DNA of 6,491 bases from JAHFOW01 sp964370795 (GCA_964370795.1 CAYJME010000189.1:1-6491); one strand, 5' to 3'. Numbered from the stretch's first letter, positions 1-5,355 are shown. A program made the numbers and translations. The notes: generated by a model from the sequence alone, not told the origin.

Positions 1-10
1 CTTTTGATTT

Positions 11-31
11 GGTCAACCGAGACGGTTGACC
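11..31. repeat. Perfect inverted repeat, 8-bp arms, upstream of the RNase H gene
   Basis: GGTCAACC at 11-18 is exactly complementary to GGTTGACC at 24-31, with the loop GAGAC between them. No T-run follows on the plus strand, so it is not a clear intrinsic terminator. It lies about 40 bases before the RNase H start. It could be the end of an upstream transcript, a small dispersed palindromic element or a protein-binding site. Only 10 bases to its left are visible, so its relation to the preceding gene cannot be judged. Confidence 0.5.
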
Positions 32-71
32 TACCAATTTCTTCTAACTTGAAAAAAGGAACCTTACATTC

Positions 72-671
72 GTGGAAAATATATATTATCGGGAATTAGG
101 TTCATTCATTATAAAATACCTTGATGTCGAACGATTACTGAGGGAAAATCCATCAGTAACAAGAGAAATGATCGATGCATTTCTCCATGTCAATTTCAAT
201 ACGCCGGAAAAGCCTGTTGCTCCCTATCCACCGGACACTCATATTGGCAAGCGCAAAGAAGAGACATGTACCGAATTCATTATTCATACAGATGGAGCCT
301 CCCGAGGAAATCCCGGCAAGGCAGGAATTGGAGTCGCCATATACGACAAAAATTATCGTCCGGTTGACGAACTCTGCAAGTTTATCGGCGAGTCTACCAA
401 TAATGTCGCAGAATATCAGGCAATGATACTTGCGGCGCGAAAGGCCGTTGATTATCATGCAAAAAAAGTTACCTTTAAGACAGATAGTGAACTTCTGGTA
501 AGGCAACTGAACGGTATTTACCGGGTAAGGAATCCGGGTATTGTCTCTCTCTATACTGAACTTATAACGCTCTTGAATAAGATTCCAGCATGGAAAATTC
601 AGCATGTCCCAAGAGAGGAAAATGCTTGCGCTGACGCCCTTGCAAATAAGGGGATTGACGATGCATCATAG
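72..671 (+). CDS. rnhA: Ribonuclease HI family protein with an N-terminal extension
   Basis: RNase HI cleaves the RNA strand of RNA-DNA hybrids in the cytoplasm, using acidic residues that bind two metal ions. The catalytic domain spans about residues 68-195. It carries the family motifs TDGASRGNPG with Asp74, NNVAEYQA with Glu114, TDSELLVRQL with Asp138 and a C-terminal ADALAN with Asp188, so all four carboxylates are present. The domain is of the short bacterial/archaeal type: the basic protrusion of the E. coli enzyme is not apparent. The first ~65 residues are extra. They consist of a predicted helical part rich in charged residues (about 8-40) followed by a proline-rich linker (48-55), and I do not recognise them as a hybrid-binding domain. 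The start is GTG at 72, preceded by AAGGA at 56-60 (11-base spacing, slightly long). An in-frame stop at 45-47 excludes longer forms. The next in-frame ATG (168) would remove part of the extension. Whether it is the cell's main RNase HI or a paralogue is not visible. Confidence 0.9.
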   Translation: MENIYYRELGSFIIKYLDVERLLRENPSVTREMIDAFLHVNFNTPEKPVAPYPPDTHIGKRKEETCTEFIIHTDGASRGNPGKAGIGVAIYDKNYRPVDELCKFIGESTNNVAEYQAMILAARKAVDYHAKKVTFKTDSELLVRQLNGIYRVRNPGIVSLYTELITLLNKIPAWKIQHVPREENACADALANKGIDDAS

Positions 672-712
672 TCATACCCGTATAAATGAAATGAATATTC
701 CTGTGTAAGAAT

Positions 713-728
713 TGTCCATGTAAGGACA
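713..728 (+). terminator. Small hairpin after the RNase H gene, weak terminator candidate
   Basis: TGTCC (713-717) pairs with GGACA (724-728) around a 6-base loop, 42 bases past the RNase H stop codon. There is no U-tract, so intrinsic termination is doubtful. An alternative pairing of TGTGT (702-706) with ACACA (726-730) competes with it. It may simply be a 5' leader structure of the next gene. Confidence 0.2.
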
Positions 729-749
729 CACCAAAACATCAATTTATAT

Positions 750-777
750 GGAGAGACGCAAAACCTTGCGCCTCTCC
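750..777 (+). promoter_or_regulatory. Strong leader hairpin before the CoA-disulfide reductase gene
   Basis: GGAGAG (750-755) pairs with CTCTCC (772-777) and CGCAA (757-761) pairs with TTGCG (766-770). There is one A/C mismatch (756/771) and a 4-base loop AACC. This gives an 11-bp G+C-rich stem, ending 45 bases before the preferred ATG at 823. No T-run follows immediately. It could terminate RNase H transcripts by another mechanism, stabilise the 5' end of the reductase mRNA, or be a control element. Its position argues that translation does not begin at the in-frame ATG at 748, since the stem starts within that codon. Confidence 0.55.
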
Positions 778-822
778 ACCCAACATAAAATTCATAATTT
801 TAAGATAGAAGGCAGGATAATT

Positions 823-2496
823 ATGTCAAATAATAAAGAAAAACACCTGGTAATCATTGGCGGCGTGGCGGCGGGAATGAAGGCAGCCGCCAAGGCGCGC
901 CGTGAATCATCCACCACGAAAATCACGGTTGTTACGGACGAACACTATATCTCCTATGCAGGCTGCGGTATGCCGTATTATATCGGCGATGTCATAAAAG
1001 ATGCTAAAAAGCTCGTCGTAAGAGAACCTGTCTATTTTAAAACAATGCTGAATATAGACGTCCTCACCCGACATCAGGCCATTGCAATTGATACCAGATT
1101 GAAACAGGTTAAAGTAAAAGACCTGGAAAAGGGAAATGATATTGTTTTTTCTTACGACAAACTGATCATCGCCACGGGCGCACAACCTATTGTCCCGCCA
1201 TTACCCGGCGTCAATCTCGGCAATATCTTCACGCTGAGAACTATCACCGATACCTTAAAGATACGGACTGCGGTAGACTCCGGAAAGATCAAAAACGCAG
1301 TAATTGCAGGCGGTGGACTTATCGGCCTGGAAATGGCTGAAAATCTTACCATAAGGGGTATTAAGGTAACCGTTGTCGAACTCCTCGATCAAATCCTGAC
1401 GCCCCTGGACAAAGACATGGCAATGATTGTTCAGAACTATCTGGTCGGGAAAGGTGTGGAGATTATTACCTCAGACGGCGTGAAATCATTTGAGGGCGAT
1501 GGTAATACCGTAACAAAGGTAATTACCGGCAAGCGGCAATTGCCTGCAGATATGGTCATTCTCTCTATCGGCATCAGGCCCAACACCAAACTGGCTCAGG
1601 ACGGAGGTATCGAAATTGGCGCCACGCGCGCTATCAGGGTTAACGAGCGGATGGAGACAAATGTCCCCGATGTCTACGCCATTGGCGATTGCGCAGAAAG
1701 TACCCACCTGGTAACCGGTAAACCTGCATGGATAGCACTGGGTTCTACCGCCGGAAAAATGGGGCGTGTCGCCGCCATTAATGCTACCGGCGGTAACGAC
1801 ACCTTTAAAGGCATTCTGGGAACCCTCATAGCAAAAATATTTGAGATGCATATTGGCAAGGTGGGGTTGTCTGAGCGTGAGGCCATAAAAGAGGGATTTA
1901 CTATAGAGTCCACGATTGTTCCTGCATCGGATAAGTCCCATTACTATCCGGGAGCGAAGGATATCCTGATAAAACTTATTGCCGACGTAGCGAGCAAGAA
2001 ACTTCTGGGCGCTGAAATCATTGGAGAAGGCGTGGTTGATAAGCGTATTGATGTTATTGCAACGGCGCTGACCTTTGGCGCAACCGTTGACCAGATATCA
2101 AAGCTTGACCTGGCTTACGCCCCGCCTTATTCTATGGCTATGGATGCGATTATTGTCGCTGCAAACGTTCTGAACAATAAATTACTGGGCAAGACGGTTG
2201 GTATCCTTCCCATGAAGGTTATAGAAAAACGTGAACGGGGCGAGACCTTCGTATTGCTTGACGTAAGGACCTATTTCGAGTACAAGAACGGCCATATTAA
2301 GGGATGTCAGCATATCCCCCTTGATAAATTGGCGTCCCGTGTTAATGAACTTGACAACTCAAAAGAGATTATTACCTACTGCCGGGCTGGACTACGCGCT
2401 GCACAGGCGTATCGCATCCTGAGGAATGCCGGTTATAATAACGTGAAATATATGGATGGCAGTATCTCTGCATGGAGTTATGGATTGGAGAAATAA
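823..2496 (+). CDS. CoA-disulfide / persulfide reductase with C-terminal rhodanese domain
   Basis: This is a flavoprotein of the pyridine nucleotide-disulfide oxidoreductase superfamily fused to a rhodanese domain. Characterised relatives reduce CoA-disulfide, CoA-persulfide or polysulfide with NAD(P)H in the cytoplasm. Numbering from the ATG at 823 (557 residues): the FAD-binding glycine motif IIGGVAAG is at 11-18; the single active-site cysteine is Cys48 in SYAGCGMPYY, as in CoA-disulfide reductases rather than two-cysteine glutathione reductases; the NAD(P)H motif IAGGGLIGLE is at 161-170; the second FAD motif VYAIGDCAE is at 284-292; the dimerisation domain with LAYAPPYS covers about 325-450. 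A rhodanese domain follows at about 475-556, with Cys520 in the loop CRAGLR. The reading frame is open back to an ATG at 748, but I prefer 823. It has a purine-rich AGG just upstream, starts directly before the flavin fold, and avoids translating through the hairpin at 750-777. NADH oxidase or sulfide:quinone-type activity are alternatives, but the Cys48 context and the rhodanese fusion favour the persulfide/CoA-disulfide group. Confidence 0.9.
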   Translation: MSNNKEKHLVIIGGVAAGMKAAAKARRESSTTKITVVTDEHYISYAGCGMPYYIGDVIKDAKKLVVREPVYFKTMLNIDVLTRHQAIAIDTRLKQVKVKDLEKGNDIVFSYDKLIIATGAQPIVPPLPGVNLGNIFTLRTITDTLKIRTAVDSGKIKNAVIAGGGLIGLEMAENLTIRGIKVTVVELLDQILTPLDKDMAMIVQNYLVGKGVEIITSDGVKSFEGDGNTVTKVITGKRQLPADMVILSIGIRPNTKLAQDGGIEIGATRAIRVNERMETNVPDVYAIGDCAESTHLVTGKPAWIALGSTAGKMGRVAAINATGGNDTFKGILGTLIAKIFEMHIGKVGLSEREAIKEGFTIESTIVPASDKSHYYPGAKDILIKLIADVASKKLLGAEIIGEGVVDKRIDVIATALTFGATVDQISKLDLAYAPPYSMAMDAIIVAANVLNNKLLGKTVGILPMKVIEKRERGETFVLLDVRTYFEYKNGHIKGCQHIPLDKLASRVNELDNSKEIITYCRAGLRAAQAYRILRNAGYNNVKYMDGSISAWSYGLEK

Positions 2497-2604
2497 TGAT
2501 TTTCCCTTGAAAGAGGTTGAATAGATAAAATATAATGATTCAGTATCCGGTGTTCGATATTTCCGTAAAAACCACATGTCGAATATAGAATATTTTTCTT
2601 ATTA

Positions 2605-2631
2605 TGGACAATAAAGCTGTCTTAGTATAAT
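2605..2631 (+). promoter_or_regulatory. Probable sigma-70-type promoter for the reductase-thioredoxin pair
   Basis: A perfect -10 box TATAAT (2626-2631) is preceded by TGGACA (2605-2610), five of six matches to the -35 consensus, with a short 15-base spacer. Transcription would begin near 2638-2640, giving a leader of about 20 bases before the ATG at 2661. The position in a 164-base gap between the preceding gene and the pair fits a separate transcription unit. The short spacer lowers confidence. Confidence 0.45.
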
Positions 2632-2660
2632 ACTCTCAAACATTTAAGTAATAACTATCT

Positions 2661-2981
2661 ATGGACAACACCAAAGACCAAAAAGAACAGGAAGAAATAA
2701 AAATTCGCAAGATGCTGAATGACTATGTTGCCCGTAGTTCATACAAATTAAACCCGGACACAAAAATTGTGGACAGGGTTGTAAAAGGGCTTGTGATGAG
2801 GAAGATTAAATTTGGACATGCTTACTGTCCATGCCGCCTGGTTATGGGAGATTTCGAGAAAGACAAAAAGATTATTTGTCCCTGCGTCTATCATGAGGAA
2901 GAAATTGAACGAGACGGTGAATGCCATTGTAACCTTTTTGTAAGCGCCAATTACCAACCAAAAAATACAGAAGGAGAATAA
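2661..2981 (+). CDS. Ferredoxin:thioredoxin reductase, catalytic (beta) subunit family
   Basis: This family takes electrons one at a time from ferredoxin and, through a [4Fe-4S] cluster next to a redox disulfide, reduces thioredoxin. The 106-residue protein carries the full signature: Cys56-Pro-Cys58, Cys73-Pro-Cys75 and Cys88-His89-Cys90. By analogy with the cyanobacterial enzyme, Cys56, 73, 75 and 88 hold the cluster, Cys58 and Cys90 form the active disulfide, and His89 tunes it. The N-terminal half is helical and basic, with the usual YKLNPD segment at 28-33. The gaps between the CxC pairs are 14 and 12 residues, slightly different from the plant/cyanobacterial enzyme (16 and 8). No variable (alpha) subunit gene is in the window, as is usual outside oxygenic phototrophs. 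No clear Shine-Dalgarno sequence precedes the ATG. Thioredoxin begins 2 bases after the stop codon, which strongly supports the function. Confidence 0.92.
   Translation: MDNTKDQKEQEEIKIRKMLNDYVARSSYKLNPDTKIVDRVVKGLVMRKIKFGHAYCPCRLVMGDFEKDKKIICPCVYHEEEIERDGECHCNLFVSANYQPKNTEGE
2971..2976 (+). promoter_or_regulatory. Ribosome binding site of thioredoxin, inside the end of the upstream gene
   Basis: AAGGAG lies 7 bases before the thioredoxin ATG and within the last codons of the reductase gene (stop at 2979-2981). Ribosomes finishing the reductase therefore stop on top of the thioredoxin start region. This predicts translational coupling and matched production of the two partners. Confidence 0.8.
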
Positions 2982-2983
2982 TT

Positions 2984-3313
2984 ATGTCAGAGGATGTAGC
3001 AATAATTACTGATGCGAATTTTGATGCTGAGGTGTTAAAATCAAGTATACCCGTTTTAGTAGATTTCTGGGCAACCTGGTGCGGACCCTGCCGACAATTA
3101 GCGCCAATTGTTGAAGAATTAGCAAAGGAATATAAAGGAAAAATTAAAGTAGGGAAACTCGATACGGAGGAAAACAACGCAATCCCTGCGAAATTTGGCA
3201 TTACTGCAATCCCAACGCTTATCGTCTTCAAAAATGGCCAGGCTGTAAACAAGATGATAGGTGCAAAATCTAAGAAAGACCTGAAAGCAACTTTAGATGC
3301 ACAATTAAAGTAA
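2984..3313 (+). CDS. trxA: Thioredoxin
   Basis: Small cytoplasmic dithiol oxidoreductase that reduces protein disulfides. The 109-residue length is normal for the family, and the whole protein is one thioredoxin fold. The active site is WCGPC, with Cys33 and Cys36. The buried Asp27 in LVDFWA, the cis-proline Pro77 in AIPTLI and the FKNG turn at 82-85 are all present. There is no signal peptide. The start has an excellent ribosome binding site and lies 2 bases after the ferredoxin:thioredoxin reductase stop, so this thioredoxin is the probable dedicated partner of that reductase. It would then be charged from ferredoxin rather than from NADPH. No NADPH-thioredoxin reductase is visible in the window. 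The standard name trxA is used for family membership. The genome may encode further thioredoxins. Confidence 0.95.
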   Translation: MSEDVAIITDANFDAEVLKSSIPVLVDFWATWCGPCRQLAPIVEELAKEYKGKIKVGKLDTEENNAIPAKFGITAIPTLIVFKNGQAVNKMIGAKSKKDLKATLDAQLK

Positions 3314-3335
3314 TCACACAGAATTCACCACAATC

Positions 3336-3400
3336 ATCATGCCCTCATGCGGCACAGAGAAACTATGAAATCCATATTTTCATGTAGCCGCAGGCATGAT
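3336..3400. repeat. Composite long hairpin after thioredoxin
   Basis: Three nested perfect stems stack into one structure. ATCATGCC (3336-3343) pairs with GGCATGAT (3393-3400). TGCGGC (3348-3353) pairs with GCCGCA (3387-3392). ATGAAA (3365-3370) pairs with TTTCAT (3378-3383) around a 7-base loop. The middle contains an 11/3 internal loop and the left arm a 4-base bulge, while the right arm is contiguous between the two outer stems. The right-hand end is followed by CCCCC, not a T-run. It begins 22 bases after the thioredoxin stop codon, so it may be a 3' end or stability structure, a small structured RNA, or a miniature palindromic element. Confidence 0.55.
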
Positions 3401-3406
3401 CCCCCT

Positions 3407-3532
3407 CTATCCTTCAGGGCAAGCAACCCCAGAGCAGGTTATCAATCTTTGTTCGCTAACCGAGTGGTCTATGTCCTTAAAAGTTGCCTCTGCACACTCC
3501 AGTGCTTTTTCTTCGCGCTTTTTGGCTTTTCT
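3407..3532 (-). pseudogene. Possible gene remnant, 41 open codons on the minus strand
   Basis: On the minus strand an open stretch of 41 codons runs from 3532 to 3410 and ends with TAG at 3409-3407. The translation begins RKAKKREEKALECAEATF and has the charged, helix-like look of a protein end, finishing GVACPEG. There is no start codon with a ribosome binding site, and a TAA in the same frame lies directly upstream. It may be the decayed C-terminus of a gene cut off by later rearrangement, or chance. I recognise no family. The rest of the 421-base stretch between thioredoxin and the cassette gene holds only the hairpin at 3336-3400 and the attC site. Confidence 0.2.
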
Positions 3533-3614
3533 TTATACGTATAGCATACATATTTATTCGGGTATTCAATGCCTAAACAAGGAAAAGGAACAGGAAGGCG
3601 GTTTCGCTCGTGAG

Positions 3615-3713
3615 GGCTAACGACCGCGCTTCACCTGCGAAGACGCGTTCTAAAGCCGGCTGACGATCCACCACCGTACCCGCAGCTTCGTCAGGTGCAA
3701 GCGCATGTTAGGC
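3615..3713 (-). other. attC: Integron attC recombination site (59-base-element type)
   Basis: Read on the minus strand, the site opens with the outer box GCCTAAC (3713-3707), matching RYYYAAC exactly. It closes with GTTAGCC (3621-3615), matching GTTRRRY at six of seven positions. Between them the arms pair: GCGCTT (plus 3626-3631) with AAGCGC (3699-3704), CACCTG (3632-3637) with CAGGTG (3692-3697), CGAAG (3638-3642) with CTTCG (3686-3690), then GCG (3645-3647) with CGC (3681-3683). Two bases, 3698 and 3691, are unpaired and both are on one arm. Such one-sided extrahelical bases mark the L'' arm of attC sites and orient this one on the minus strand, the same direction as the gene that ends 21 bases before it. 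The length (99 bases) is in the known range. Integron integrase would cut the last box between its G (3621) and TT (3620). No integrase gene is in the window. Confidence 0.82.
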
Positions 3714-4372
3714 GGATTCCTAATTCACCGGTATCTACACGTTAGCCAGCGTCGAGACCGTCGAGACGAAGTTCAGAAATGTCATCAGCACCTCCGATGG
3801 TGGCTTCGATCTAATCGACTTGATCCTGCGAAGCCACCAAACGGCGAACTTGTCACGGGCAATTGGCTGGCCCCTAACGGCGGTCACCTGTGCGTACGAC
3901 AAGAACTTGCGAGCCCAAGAGTCGAAATCGATTTCGTCCAGCGAGTTTGGTTGTCTACACCATGCCAGAGGAAGTGCGCCATCTTCGATTCGCTGCCGCT
4001 CCGACTCGAATGGAAGCAGGAGAGTCCACGCAAAGCCTTGAGCATCCTGGCACACGTGAAGGCAGCAGCCAGCTTCCGTCACGATGCGGCCGTTGGGGTT
4101 CCGCAGTATCGGATGGTTGCCGAAGCGAACCGATATGAATCGGCCGAAGTCGCCGTTCTGCCCCTCCCACGATCCGTCAACCACCAGCTGGTCAAGTAGG
4201 TGCCTTCGATTCGCCGCATTCACGAGACGCGGCAGCCACGCGCGGAACCTAGCCTCGAGCCTATCCCATTGTTGAAGCCTGGCGGCGACAATTGAGTTGC
4301 CGTCTTCGAATTGCCGGGCGTGACGATCGAGTTCTGCTTCGAGGCACAAGGACCGTCCCCAATTCCGCCAAA
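3621..4372 (-). mobile_element. Solitary integron gene cassette
   Basis: The element consists of one minus-strand gene followed by a co-oriented attC, the standard cassette plan. Its downstream limit is the cut point in the attC (3621/3620). The upstream limit is inferred from GTTTGGC on the minus strand (4373-4367), one mismatch from the GTTRRRY core. This coincides with the sudden change from G+C-rich sequence to the AT-rich flank beginning CATTGATTATATTG. A hand count of 4081-4140 gives 57% G+C, against 43% for 3181-3240 in thioredoxin. Removing 3621-4372 rejoins GAGGGCTAA to CATTGATTA, a clean empty site. No transposase, terminal inverted repeats or target duplication are seen. The attC is well supported. 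The exact upstream boundary is inference. Confidence 0.65.
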
Positions 4373-4430
4373 CATTGATTATATTGATCCTCATAATATG
4401 CGGAATACAAGTTTTTTTCCCATATAACAT
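3735..4430 (-). CDS. Cassette-encoded protein of unknown function
   Basis: I do not recognise this 231-residue frame (start ATG at 4430, stop TAG at 3737-3735). It is tryptophan-rich and arginine-rich, with no signal peptide, membrane segment or familiar catalytic motif. Residues 30-80 look helical and charged. The middle (82-145) looks strand-rich, including GSWEGQNGDFGRF and GCCLHVCQDA with three cysteines. The end (165-231) is helical and includes DFDSWARKFL and KFAVWWLRRI. Reality is supported by length, by G+C unlike the neighbours, and by the attC that follows in the same orientation. The true start is uncertain. The ATG at 4430 lies in AT-rich flank beyond the inferred cassette edge and has AAAGG only 2 bases before it. 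A TTG at 4349 (residue 28), with GGGGACGG 3 bases upstream, would give 204 residues lying wholly inside the cassette. Expression could depend on a flanking promoter. Confidence 0.6.
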   Translation of the reverse strand: MLYGKKTCIPHIMRINIINVWRNWGRSLCLEAELDRHARQFEDGNSIVAARLQQWDRLEARFRAWLPRLVNAANRRHLLDQLVVDGSWEGQNGDFGRFISVRFGNHPILRNPNGRIVTEAGCCLHVCQDAQGFAWTLLLPFESERQRIEDGALPLAWCRQPNSLDEIDFDSWARKFLSYAQVTAVRGQPIARDKFAVWWLRRIKSIRSKPPSEVLMTFLNFVSTVSTLANV

Positions 4431-4455
4431 ACCTTTGATATGGTAAATACTATCG

Positions 4456-4530
4456 TGATAATCACTTCAGACACTGTCACTTGTGTCGCTTCGCACTTGT
4501 TATCATATCGTCTTATACGGATCAGTATAA
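4456..4530. repeat. Cluster of small dyads between trpC and the cassette gene
   Basis: The 142-base gap holds no gene. It contains TGATAA (4456-4461) facing TTATCA (4500-4505), enclosing GACAC (4470-4474) paired with GTGTC (4483-4487). Separately, TTATAC (4513-4518) pairs with GTATAA (4525-4530) around 6 bases. GTGATAATCAC (4455-4465) is itself a palindrome. These lie downstream of trpC on the minus strand and could end its transcript, although none has a proper U-tract. An operator role for the palindromes is equally possible. Confidence 0.3.
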
Positions 4531-4572
4531 AATCCTCTTTTAAGATAAAATAATATGGGCTATTTGCCGTGA

Positions 4573-5355
4573 TTAGGATGTCCCCAAAAGTTCCCTCAAT
4601 TTAGTCCCTATATCATCACTTTTCATCAAGGTCTCACCGATCAAAACGGCATTAACCCCGTTTTGCATGAGCTTGATTACATCTGCCCGCGTTTTAATGC
4701 CGCTTTCACTTACCACTATTTTTCCAGCCGGAATCGCAGGCCTCAGTTTAAAGGTGGTCTCAAGGTCTGTCTTAAATGTAGCAAGGTCTCTATTATTAAT
4801 GCCAATAATATCGGCGCTTGTTCTCAATACCTTTATTAATTCTGACTCTGAATGCACCTCCACGAGACACTCCATACCCAGGGTTTTTGCGACTTCCAAA
4901 AAATGTTGCATGTCATCTCTTGAAAGGAGGGCGGCAATAAGCAGGATAGCGTCTGCCCCGGCTGCCCTGGCCTCATAGATTTGATAGGGGTCAATTATGA
5001 AGTCCTTTCTCAAAATGGGTAAATTCACGGACTTTTTAATATCAGTTAAATACGATAAGCTGCCCTGAAAGAATTTTTCATCCGTAAGGACAGAGATGGC
5101 GGACGCCCCGCTGGTTTCGTAGATACGGGCAATTTCCACCGGATGGAAATCTTCTCTGATGATACCGAGGGATGGGGATGCTTTTTTGACTTCTGCAATG
5201 ACACATATGTTGGTGCTGGATTTCAACGCAGCGCCAAAAGATTTCGTCCCCTGTCTTTTCTTGCTTTGTTCTTCTAAATCCTTTACAGGGACACGTTTTT
5301 TGCTTTCAGCAACTTCAAGTAACTTGTAGTTATGAATTTCGTCTAAAATTGTCAT
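4573..5355 (-). CDS. trpC: Indole-3-glycerol phosphate synthase
   Basis: Catalyses ring closure of 1-(o-carboxyphenylamino)-1-deoxyribulose 5-phosphate to indole-3-glycerol phosphate, the fourth step of tryptophan synthesis from chorismate, in the cytoplasm. The 260-residue length is that of the stand-alone (beta/alpha)8-barrel enzyme, with no fused phosphoribosylanthranilate isomerase. Catalytic residues by family analogy are Glu55 and Lys57 in AEVKKASPS, Lys117 in LRKDFI, Glu166 in LVEVHSE, Asn187 in IGINNRDL, and Glu217-Ser218 in VSESGI. The phosphate-binding end VLIGETLMKSDD is at 237-248. The position after ASPS is Leu63, where Lys or Arg is more usual. The ATG overlaps the stop codon of the upstream membrane-protein gene (ATGA), so the two are probably co-transcribed and translationally coupled. 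No other trp gene is adjacent, so the pathway is at least partly dispersed in this genome. Confidence 0.97.
   Translation of the reverse strand: MTILDEIHNYKLLEVAESKKRVPVKDLEEQSKKRQGTKSFGAALKSSTNICVIAEVKKASPSLGIIREDFHPVEIARIYETSGASAISVLTDEKFFQGSLSYLTDIKKSVNLPILRKDFIIDPYQIYEARAAGADAILLIAALLSRDDMQHFLEVAKTLGMECLVEVHSESELIKVLRTSADIIGINNRDLATFKTDLETTFKLRPAIPAGKIVVSESGIKTRADVIKLMQNGVNAVLIGETLMKSDDIGTKLRELLGTS

Noticed and set aside
3569..3613. Short plus-strand frame MPKQGKGTGRRFRS just before the attC
   Set aside because: Only 14 codons, with no ribosome binding site. The stop precedes the junction, so the cassette does not explain its shortness.
3347..3620. Plus-strand frames of 65 and 74 codons after thioredoxin
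   Set aside because: They run through the composite hairpin and up to the attC, have no convincing ribosome binding site, and their products are Ser/Cys/Phe-rich without domain character.
3705..4199. 164-codon plus-strand frame over the cassette
   Set aside because: It begins inside the attC palindrome, has no ribosome binding site, opposes the attC orientation, and its translation is a low-plausibility mix rich in Arg and His. The region is G+C-rich, so several frames are open by chance. The longer co-oriented minus-strand frame is preferred.
3615..4373. Insertion sequence or transposon as explanation of the G+C-rich island
   Set aside because: No transposase motif, no terminal inverted repeats and no target duplication were found. 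The attC and the co-oriented gene explain the island better.
4378..4410. Minus-strand TATAAT (4383-4378) with TTGTAT upstream as a promoter for the cassette gene
   Set aside because: The spacer would be 21 bases and no better -35 box lies at 16-18 bases.
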